Below, in pieces: positions 24,810 to 37,009 of a stretch of DNA of 64,000 nt. The stretch spans positions 6,701,182 through 6,765,181 of the forward strand of contig OZ024788.1 of assembly GCA_964017065.1 (NCBI GenBank). Direction: 5' to 3'. How positions within the stretch are numbered: the first letter of the stretch is position 1; each line of letters starts with the position of its first letter. Position numbers and translations under genes: made by a program. The stretch is from Haliclona indistincta. Taxonomy: Eukaryota; Porifera; Demospongiae; Haplosclerida; Chalinidae. The notes under the pieces are model-generated. The model was not told the DNA's origin. It saw only the letters and a program-made list of their open reading frames with translations, and searched no databases.

Positions 24810-24860
24810 TCCAGAATGTCGGCTGTTCGGTGTTGTAAAGGTTAAGGTGAGCTAGATGCT
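24810..24860 (+). pseudogene. Fossil C2CD5 first exon
   Basis: The plus-strand phrase ccagaatgtcggctgttcgg, then tgttgtaaaggttaaggtga, matches the start of C2CD5 exon 1 (ccagaatgccggctgttgtg, aaggtcaaagtgatc on the minus strand at 8193-8155), apart from a short insertion and point changes. It sits about 90 bp head-to-head from the S9 peptidase start, the same arrangement as C2CD5 and the S9 pseudogene at 8188/8255. Confidence 0.75.
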
Positions 24861-24957
24861 GCAGAATTTGGTAAAAGCAAGTAAGATTGACACACATAAT
24901 TATATTTAGAAGGTGATATTTCTATTCTATATTGCAGCAATCACAGCAATCATCGAC

Positions 24958-25440
24958 ATGCAAGATCTGCTGTGCAGTCTGTTTGTCCCACTGCAAATCT
25001 ATCTTGTCAGGTATCATTATTTTCAGTGATCTGAACGAGTGGTCTCATCATCTATCTGTAGGACTATCCCTCCATAATGGTTCTAGCCTCTAAAGCTGAC
25101 GAATTAATTCCATTTGCTACAGTAGAGCAGTATGTTACATCTCTATCGGATTTTATCCACAAGTATCGAGCAAAGAAGACTAACAAGAAAACCAAACTAT
25201 TACAAAGGCTGCCTCACCAAAAGGTCACTTCTCAGTTGCCTCGTGGAACGGTTGTGTTTCAAACGGACGATTCTGGCTCACTTTACGAGAGTCCACATCA
25301 CATGATACAGTGCTTGAATCAAGTTAGCAAACTAACACAAAGCAATAAAAAAAGTTATAGTCATAATTTTTGGTGTAGGGTTGTCAAATTTCTGTGTTCC
25401 TTCATAAATCTCTTGGGCTGCCAACGAAAGTGATGGAAGA
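24958..25440 (+). pseudogene. Inverted duplicate of the last two S9 peptidase exons
   Basis: Mirror copy of 20820-21300. It carries the RSAVQSVCPTANLSCQ-coding exon (different frame start) and the terminal exon DYPSIMVLASKADELIP. Differences: a small insertion in RAKKTNKKTK, and GSH has become GSL, which removes the presumed catalytic histidine. The original stop region is altered, giving a longer tail (FWCRVVKFLCSF). It lies between the S9 peptidase start and the glycogen synthase stop, with no upstream exons. Confidence 0.85.
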
Positions 25441-25554
25441 TGTCCAAACAATTTTTAAGTAGAATAATCCATATAAATTTCATTTTTTTACTAAACACAA
25501 TTTAGTACATTGTTGCTAGAGTATTAGATTTGTTCAAACAGTTCAGGCTATTAG

Positions 25555-28500
25555 TCATTTCACAGAGAAGACAGGTTCCTCTTTTGTCTCTTTCTCTTCT
25601 TCGTCCTCCTCCTCCACTTCATCATCCAAGTCGCTCGGTGGTTCACTCGAGGGTTCGCTCAATGGTCTGGGGTATCGGAGCCTCTGGATACAAGAACACA
25701 ACAGTGACTAAATGTCATTCTCAAAATACATGAGCAAACTGTCAGTGAATGATTTTTGACATGTGTTGCAACTAGAGTCATGAAAAAAATTCTTTTGTAC
25801 CGACTTATTTTCTCAACAAAAGAAAACTAGATGTAGTATACTAAATGCTGACAAATCTCATCCCCAGCTCAAATGCTATATCCAGTACTGTAAATGCTAC
25901 AGCGGTTTCACTACTTCTTGCAATCTAAAAGCGTCAACCGTAGAGCGAAAACCGTGTTCAATCTGAATCACGCAATGTAATAAACCTTCCAAATAAGGCA
26001 CGGATCGCGCTTTACGCTTTTGTGTCCGTTGCAAGGAGTAATAAAACCGCTGTAACAAACCTCATCTCCAAATCAAATGCTATAATTTGGAATACTCAGT
26101 TATGTATTATTATCAGTACAAGACATGTGTGGTACACATGCAACAACTAACAGATGAGAATGAAGCTACTGATGATCGTCTCTCCATCTCCTGGAAATAT
26201 TCCGGGTGGGTGCACTCCAGTGCTCTGCGGCGAGCCAGTCGATAGAACTGTCCCAGCGTCTGCCAGTCCAGCATCTCGCTGAGTCTTTCTGTGCGGTTGC
26301 GCTGCATGATACGCTGACGGCGAGTCTGGTAGCAGAAGTCAAACATGTACTGCGGAGGGAAAAAGATGACGTCATGAAAGAGTTGAATGAACTTCGAACA
26401 TAGTATGAATGTGTGATGTCGTACTAGGCTGCAGTCGCTGCACTGCTATACTACCTTTACCATATGAAACATCTCTATACCAAAACCCAAACCTTTACCA
26501 TATGAAGCATCTCTATACCAAAACCCAAACCTTTACCATATGAAGCATCTCTACGTATCATGTACAACTGTACAATTTTTTGTGCATTTATCACTGTACA
26601 TTACACGTACACTAGTACAAGCTATTAGTTCTGTTTTTGACTAAAAGAGGTTTTTTGTATTGTTAGTTTTCCTTTGACTCAACTTACTTGTGATAGTTGT
26701 TGAACTGATTCTTCGATATTTTTGAACCTACGGTCCACGATGTATATCCCATAGGCTGTAGGATCAGTGACATGCTGGTTTATGAAACACCCAAACCCAG
26801 ACACGTTAGTAGTCACTGATGGTATACCCATGAGCGTGCATTCAGCTGCAGTGGAATAAGAGAGCAGTCAAACAGGTAAGACCAGCTCTTGACGAAGACA
26901 GCACCACGTAAGTGGATCCCAAACCTTTACCATAAGCATCTCTATACCAAAACCCAAACCTTTACCATATGAAGCATTACCATATGAAGCAAAATTATTG
27001 CCTTGAATGGTCACGTGCTAAAAGGCACTTACAACAAAGCAGTAGACAGAAAGTTATACAGTATAGCGGGAAATTTTCGCGGGAAAAAATTTCGCGAATG
27101 CGCGAGATATACCATTTCGCGAATAATATTTCACGAATCAGCGCTATTGCCCTATCTTTGTCAACAAAAACAAGACATTCGCCGATAAATTTTGTGAATA
27201 GTCAGTAATTCGTGAAATTCGCAAAAATACTCTCCTGCAAAATTTTTCCGCTATACGGTAGCTAGCATACATGAATATGATACAATGTACTCTCCATCCA
27301 GAACAACAATAATGATGTGTAAGTTTAGTATTAAAATTTCGCTGCATAGTTGCATGGAGTGTTGCTGGTTTGCCGACTTAATAAGCTCTTGCTTAGACCA
27401 TGGGTTGTATGACACCATTAGCTGACCTGGTGTGTAGCCCCATGGCTCATAGTAAGAGGGGAACACTCCTAAATGACAGCCCCTAACAAACTCATCATAG
27501 TCCATCTTGAACAACGGATTGGTTGAGTTGAGAAACTCGGGATGGAACACAACCTGAAGACAAGGAGAGAGGGAGGGAGTGAGTGAGTGAGGGAAGAAGT
27601 GTGTGAGTGAGTGATGAATGAGTGAGTGATGAATGAGTAAGTGAGTAAATGAGCGAGTGAGTGAGTGAGTGAGTGAGTGAATGAGTGATGAATGAGTGAG
27701 TGAAGGAGGGAGGGAGGAAGGAAGGAAGGGAGGAAAGAACGGGCGAAGAAAGTATCAAACCTTCACACGATCTTCTCGTCTGTTAAAAAGCTGTACTCGT
27801 CTCAGATGGGTCAGCACTGGATCAGTCTCATCATTGATAACATTGTGAGTCACTATTGGAGGGAGTGCAGCTCTCTAGAATGCAACAAAAACAACAACAA
27901 AAACAGAGAGTACACACTTGGATCATACATGAGGCATAAGCAGCATAACCAACAACTTTTAAAGGTTTGGATGGATGCAAATGCTTACCGTATTTCTTCT
28001 AAAAAATTTTCAGAACAAAAAAATAAATAATTTCAGATTTGCTTGCCCAATATTTGGAATTAATTGTGGCAGAAGTTCAATAAGTGCCGAATAGTTGGAG
28101 GTGTGGCGACGAGCACGTGTTTGAACGAGAACGCGTCTACAGTTCTTTTCCATGAAGTACAGGACTTTTCAAGTCGAGCTGTTGGCTTACTATGACGAAG
28201 AACCAAAGCGCTTGCCGAAATTTGGAGGTTTAGTACGCATTTCAGCGACTAAGTGCCGAAAAATAGGAGGCACCAAATCTTTAGAAGAAATACGGTAACT
28301 CAAACACTAAACTGCAATGAACCCAAACAGGTTCTCGTCCATGACAGGGTCAGAAATTTAAGTGATGTTCTTACCTGTGCACCAAAGATACATCTTTTCA
28401 ATTTGACAACATCGTCCTTCTCGAGCAGTTTGTCAGTGTCAGGAAGCTGCCCACTAGACGGAGAAAAATATAATTATTTCTTCACAGAATAGTGTAGCTC

Positions 28501-28795
28501 ACCTCAACATGCTTTCAAAGATCTTTTTGCCGATCTTTGTCTGAACTGTATCTACAATTTCTCTAATGAGAGAGTAAATCAAATTGTTGTGTATGTTACA
28601 GGGTCAGTGATTTCAAAATGATGTGCAAGTGCTGTACCTGAGCTGTTTAGTGACAGCTTGACCCTTGAGTGAATCAACATTGAAACTGTTGGTCCGAGTG
28701 GGGAAGATGAGAAAAGCGACCACTGTGATATCACTTTTTGCTTCCTATATGCAGTAAGGGAGGGGGAGAGGGAGGGAGGGAGGGAGGGAGGGAGG

Positions 28796-28877
<82 letters not shown>

Positions 28878-30296
28878 GAGAAAGAGAAAGAGAGAATGAA
28901 TAAATGTAAAATTTAATGACGATAAAGTTGCATTATGTTGTTGCTTAGTTACTTTCAGGTAATGGTTGAGTCTTGCTAGAGATTCAATGAACAAGTCAGC
29001 TCCCTTGTTTGAAAACTCATATCTATAGCAAACCACCGCATTCAATACATGACTATGAACAAACAAAGTTATGCTGTATGGAAAGCCTGGTTGTATCTAT
29101 CTGGCATATGCATAGGGTTGGTATGACACCTCTCCACTAAGTTGTTACAAAATTTTGCATCTAAGTTCCCACTCACCTTCCTGATATAAAGAAGTACAGT
29201 GTCTTGTTTAAATCAAAATCATAATGTCTGCAAAATGACAGAAAATCAACAGTCAATGCAGTTATAGATAGACACAAGGAAGGGCTGCGTCATACCCATA
29301 GAAATGTCCTCGGACAAAGTCGTGGATCTTCTCTTTCGATTGGGCGTGGAGGTTCTGGAACTCATGCATAGCACTGCACAACATCACATGACTAGCACAT
29401 GACAAAGGCTAACCTGAATTTGACTACATTTAATCCATTGGGCAAAATTAGATCTGAACAAAGAAAAAAATTTAGACTGATGATAAAAAATTATCTCCCG
29501 ACATGCAAAAATAAAGTCACTAAATCAACTATTTGAGGCTCATTTTTTGAATGTCTTAACCAATCATAAGTTGTACCAAGGGCGTATGGTTGTACACATA
29601 TAATACTCTTGTATTTTCTATCTACTATTTTTTTGTCAGCTTGTATTTCTCACCGGGCTTTCTCTTGAGCAAGTGTTCAGACTCTTCTCCTGTGACCTGA
29701 GATACTGTGGTGAAGATGTGAGCGCAGTGAGCCGCTGCTCGCTCTATACAGTAGCGATGATATATCTTACGATCACCGGCTTCCTAGAGAACAGCAGAAA
29801 AATGATAATAAACAGTACAAACGAGATGTACATTTTACAACTTCAAAAACTGGTGCATTATATATGCATGTACCTTGTACGCAGCCTAATTGAGATATAC
29901 CGTATAACGGGAAATTTTGGTGGACTAAAATCGTCAAGCATTCGCCAAAATCTGCTTTTTCTATTACAGTAATACGTGAGCTGGGCGCCAAAGTGCAAAA
30001 TCTGGCTCATTCACCAAAATTTTGATCTTCCAAAATTTCCCGCCATACGGTAGCATACAATTTTAAAAAGTCTATTTTGATTTGATTGTATATGCAATAT
30101 CAGGTGGTGTGTGTGTTGTGGAACATGATTGCTTACCTTGTCAATGTTGACCTGTTGGTAATCAGTGGTTGGGTGGGAGGGAGAGAGGGAGAGAGGGTGG
30201 GAGAGAGGAAGAGAGAGGGGAGGGAGAGAGGGAGGGAGAGAGGGAGGGAGAGGGAGGGAGAGATGGAGGAAGGGAGGGAAAGAGAGATGGAGGGAG

Positions 30297-30373
<77 letters not shown>

Positions 30374-31747
30374 GCAGGGAGGGAGAGAGGGAGGGAGAAA
30401 GTAATTAATGCATGTGTTACATGCATATTAAAGTAATAACTTATGGAAGTAAAGTAAATTACAGATACGAAGCACTTATTTGCGCACACTTCCACCTAAC
30501 CATCTATTCATCTGCACAGCCCACAAACACACTCACGTAAGGCAAGCTATTGTAGAAGTCCACGTTCCCGGCACAGAGGTACCTCCCCAGTAGAGTAGCG
30601 TGTGTGGTGAATATGGTAGCTACTTTGACAGCTCTTATCCGCATCAAGATCAACCCAATGGCTGACATCCACTCGTGGAAATGAGCGACCACCATTGGGG
30701 TGGGACCAGGCAGATGAGACACAAACTGCAATGAAGCAACACAAACAATAAAATGCAGCATAGTAATTAATAGTTTTATAAGTACAAATGCAACAAAAAA
30801 GACTATAGTTTACAATTGAAACTAGATCAATATAATTAAGTAATTATTTTTTGTGATGGCGTATTTGATGCATCATACAAAGTATGCAGGATAAGTATAT
30901 AGGGCAAAAAATTTACAGAACAGAGACTGAGGAGAAAGTAAGCGTCACCTAAATATTGCAATGCTACTATAAAACATATGTGAAGTGGTACGTGCACTGA
31001 CTAACCTGAGATACAAACCAGTACGTCAGGAACCCAAACACGATAGCATCACGTGACTCCTTGTCCTCCGCTGGGATAGCTATGTGAGCCGCCTCCCAGA
31101 ACTCACTACGCCATGCCTCAAGTCGCCAGTAGGTGGAGCCGAGATCAAATAGAATCACCTAGAGAGAAAGAAGAGAAAAAATATTCGCAGGTCTCTATGA
31201 ATCCCCTTTAGAAACATTTTTAGCTACTTTTATCCACATTCAGCAAGAATTAAAAACTTATCTACTGGTGCAACAGTCAGAACATCTTTTCATTATTTTT
31301 ATTAATTTTTTCATGCACTCACACTTGGGTATCCTTCTATGAGCCATCGTCCATAGATCACGTGTACGCCTTCTTTCCTCATCCCCTCGAGCACTTCTCG
31401 CATGACAGGTTGATCTGGCTCCATCACCTCCACCTCTAGTCTAACAGTGGGCTCATTATAAGGTCCTATCATACAGTACTGGTCACCCAGTTCAGCTGTG
31501 GTGACCCCAGCCTTGCTGCGGATGACAGTATGTATACCACCAACTAGGGAGAGAGAGATAGAGAGAGCTATGATGGACAACTGTGAGAGAACCAAAAGTT
31601 ATGCAACATTGTAAACCGACAAGGGGTCAGCTGATTCTATAGCCCGCCTTGGTTACCTTTGTTGGCTACCTCCCAGGCTATCTCGAAGTTGAACCGGTAG
31701 GGCTCTGCAGCCTCCATCTCCTTCGCTTCCTCCTTTGGCAAATCCAT
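25555..31747 (-). CDS. GYS: Glycogen [starch] synthase (GYS, GT3 family)
   Basis: Transfers glucose from UDP-glucose to glycogen in the cytosol. Exon 1 (31657-31747) opens [20 protein letters not shown] and continues into [12 protein letters not shown] (exon 2, 31323-31543), a classic GT3 start. Further exons contain [40 protein letters not shown] and [17 protein letters not shown], the 15-bp microexon VNIDK (30137-30151), [40 protein letters not shown] (about 28970-29030), [19 protein letters not shown] and [20 protein letters not shown]. The arginine cluster for glucose-6-phosphate ([19 protein letters not shown], about 26290-26340) is intact. The C-tail starts [20 protein letters not shown] and is short and acidic. 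The N-terminus lacks the vertebrate site 2/2a serines. Several introns hold CT tracts and MITEs. One gene serves both muscle and liver roles in most invertebrates. Confidence 0.96.
26450..26560. repeat. 36-bp tandem repeat in a GYS intron
   Basis: Three copies of a unit containing tttaccatatgaagcatctc and tataccaaaacccaaacc. A further partial array lies at 26925-26985 in the next intron, interrupted by the exon at about 26690-26847. Confidence 0.85.
27057..27260. mobile_element. MITE, TACAGTATAGCGGG...CCGCTATACGGTA, in a GYS intron
   Basis: Imperfect terminal inverted repeats flank about 150 bp of CG-punctuated palindromic sequence with several ttcgcgaa-like cores. The same family is at 56232-56430 in an ITFG2 intron. 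Confidence 0.75.
27570..27735 (-). repeat. (CACT/CATT)n and (CTTC/CCCT)n tract before a GYS acceptor
   Basis: On the coding strand this mixed pyrimidine-rich tetranucleotide array runs to within about 20 bp of the acceptor cttgtcttcag at 27554, before the [10 protein letters not shown] exon. Confidence 0.9.
27986..28297. mobile_element. 312-bp MITE, TACCGTATTTCTTCTAAA ends, in a GYS intron
   Basis: Left end taccgtatttcttctaaaaa and right end tttagaagaaatacggta are inverse complements. It is non-coding and shares the outer TACCGTA heptamer with three other MITE families in the window. Confidence 0.85.
28755..28900 (-). repeat. (CT)n tract before a GYS acceptor
   Basis: Pyrimidine on the coding strand. 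It ends about 15 bp before the acceptor ctgcatatag for the exon beginning GAAGCAAAAAGTGATATCAC. Confidence 0.95.
29898..30052. mobile_element. 155-bp MITE, TACCGTATAACGGG...CCGCCATACGGTA
   Basis: Inverted ends taccgtataacgggaaattt / aaatttcccgccatacggta. The core shares attacagtaatacgtgag with the elements at 4481-4672 and 6003-6105. Located in the GYS intron just downstream of the microexon. Confidence 0.8.
30165..30400 (-). repeat. (CT)n/(CCCT)n tract before the GYS microexon
   Basis: Pyrimidine on the coding strand. It ends at the acceptor ctgattaccaacag of the 15-bp microexon at 30137-30151. Confidence 0.95.
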
Positions 31748-31978
31748 GTCTCCCTTATAGCTAGCGCTGAGCCGAGAAAAAAACCAGCTCGTGAAAACAC
31801 GCCCACTAACGTGCCCCTCTAGCTCATTCTCGTGCTCCCGAGATCGACAGGGGACACTACATGTACAGTACTACTAAATTAGGTCAACGCGTCGTAGACC
31901 AGCAGTGACGTTTATCACAACTTAATTTATACTCAAAACATGTTCACAGCACATGCAGTAAAAATTAACAGAATGTGT

Positions 31979-34801
<2,823 letters not shown>

Positions 34802-35216
34802 GACTTTGGAAACCACACCACCATGCGCTTTTGAATGGGCGGAGAATAATTATTATTCAATTTCGACTCCTCCTCTCTCCATGTGCAGCATTATTGGCGA
34901 TTGCTGGATCATTTCGAGCTACCCATTGAGCTACTTTCTACTTCTAGAATAATTTATGTGCGTGCAATATATCTGACAGGCTGTCTCTGTACATTGTAAC
35001 TGCTTTGATATAATTGTGCGAGTGTATGCCCCCAATTTTCACTGCTAGCCTCGGCTAGCTTCAAGTGAAGCTAGCAGTGTGACAGTGACTGCGTGCATGC
35101 CCCTTTGACCTAAAGCACCCTTATCTGCATGGTTCAACAAAATTATTTTTAGACGCATGTTTACCACCAAATTAAATTAACGTGAGTGTGCATGTCCATA
35201 TAAATTCAAAGTAGTT
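34802..35216. other. Intergenic, U1-70K upstream region
   Basis: Only a short inverted repeat was noted at 35045-35078 (gctagcctcggctagcttca / tgaagctagcag). No other gene or element is recognised; the U1-70K promoter should lie in the first few hundred bases. Confidence 0.3.
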
Positions 35217-35335
35217 AACCCTCGGCGCATGCGCGAGGGTTACGGTACTTGTTAACCCTCGGCGCATGCGCGAGGGTTACGGTACTCAGTTTGTCATTAA
35301 CCCTCGGCGCATATGCGCGAGGGTTACGGTACTTG
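35217..35335. repeat. Triplicated palindrome AACCCTCGGCGCATGCGCGAGGGTT
   Basis: Three tandem copies at about 35217, 35253 and 35298, each made of ttaaccctcggcgca plus tgcgcgagggttacggta. Each unit is a self-complementary hairpin around gcatgc (third copy gcatatgc). Confidence 0.9.
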
Positions 35336-36950
35336 GTTTGTCATTCGTTCGTTCATTCGTTCATTCTGTCCAATGAGCTGCAGAGACCATCGCTCACTTC
35401 TGAAACTCGGTCAAGGTATAAACAGGCTTAGCATGACAATGGCTTGCAATGTGACTCGTGGATTTTGCTAAAGTGCTTTCGTTCTCGAGTTATGTATGGC
35501 TGGCTCACCTTGACGGCCGTCTTGGACCTCTCTGACTACAAACGCGCCCATAGTTGACTATCTAGGTACTTGTAGATTCCATCTAAACAGCAGGACAGCT
35601 CTGGGGGTGCGTAGACATCTCAAGAAAAAGCCTATCAAAGCCAAGAGCAATGGCAACCTACTCGTACTCAGTGTTCACGGTCACGCCCACTTGACACACC
35701 TTGCCTCGGTTGTGGTCAGCACTTTGCTGTCTTCTGGCTAGCGGTGCAGTTTCAATAGCAAGCAGGTTGGCTTTAGCTGCAAAGCTCCTTCTGCAAACCA
35801 TAACTAAGGAACTAACTCTACAATGTGCAACACGCCGAGGGTTTCGTGAAATCTGTTCATTCGTTCATTCGTTCATTCTGTCCATCGAGCTACAGAGACC
35901 ATCGCTCACTTCTGAAACTCGGTAAGGGTATGAACAGGCTTAGCACGACAATGGCTTGCAATCTGACTCGTGGATTTTGCTAAAGTGGTTTCGTTCTCGA
36001 GTTATGGCTGGCTCACCTTGACGGCCGTCTTTGACCTCTCTGACGACAAAAGCGCCCATAGTTGGCAAGGTTTAGATGGAATACTTGTAGATTCCATCTA
36101 AACGTTAGGACAGCTCTTGGGGGTGCGTAGACATCTCAAGAAAAAGCCTATCAAAGCCAAGAGCAATGGCTACCAAGCTACTCGTGTTCACGGTCACGCC
36201 CACTTGACACACTTTGTCTCGGTTGTGGTCAGCACTTTGCTGTCTTCTGGTTAGCAGTGCAGTTTCAATAGCAAGCAGGTTGGCTTTAGACGGGCGTGGC
36301 CCGTCCTCGCCGGTTCCGCGGGAGGACGGGCCACGCCCGTCTAGGTTGGCTTTAGCTGCAAATCTCCTTCTGCAAACCATAACTAAGGAGCTAACTCTAC
36401 AATGTGCAACACGCCGAGGGTTTCGTGAAATCTGTTCATTCATTCGTTCGTTCTGTCCATCGAGCTGCAGAGACCATCGCTCACTTCTGAAACTCGGTAA
36501 AGGTATGAACAGGCTTAGCATGACAATGGCTTGCAATGTGACTCGTGGATTTTGCTAAAGTGCTTTTGTTCTCGAGTTATGGCTGGCTCACCTTGACGGT
36601 GGGCCGTCTTTGACCTCTCTGACGACAAAAGCGCCCATAGTTGACTACCTAGGTACTTGTAGATTCCATCTAAACTGCAAGACAGCTCTGGGGGTGCGTA
36701 GACATCTCAAGAAAAAGCCTATCAAGGCCAAGAGCAATGGCTACCTACTCAGTGTTCACGGTCACGCCTACTTGACACACCTTGTCCTTGTGGTCAGCAC
36801 GAGGTCAGCACTTTGCTGTCTTCTGGTTAGCAGAGCAATTTCAATAGCAAGCAGGTTTGCTTTTAGCTGCAAAGCATTTAAGCTCCTTCTGCAAACCATA
36901 ACTAAGGAGCTAACTCTACAATGTGCAACACGCCGAGGGTTTCGTGAAGT
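35336..36950. repeat. Three tandem ~0.5-kb repeat units
   Basis: Units start at about 35338, 35860 and 36420. Each runs from ttcattcgttcattctgtcc through ctcacttctgaaactcgg, attttgctaaagtg, cgtagacatctcaagaaaaa and ttctgcaaaccataactaag to cacgccgagggtttcgtgaa. Differences are mainly small indels. Open frames on both strands recur in every unit but match no known family. The array ends just before the stop codon of the first ROCO gene. Confidence 0.85.
36278..36354. repeat. Hairpin insertion with 11-bp direct repeats in tandem unit 2
   Basis: In the second unit only, ggttggcttta is duplicated (36278-36288 and 36344-36354). Between the copies lies a GC-rich perfect stem of about 22 bp per arm (tagacgggcgtggcccgtcc and its complement) with a 12-base loop. 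Confidence 0.85.
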
Positions 36951-37009
36951 CTGTTCATTGTATATGTGTCTATAATGCTGATGTGCTGACTGTGTGTGTG
37001 TGTGTGTGT

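Noticed and set aside
35701..36975. Open frames of 74-143 residues in the tandem array
   Set aside because: They recur on both strands simply because the units repeat; frames shift between units and no domain is recognisable.
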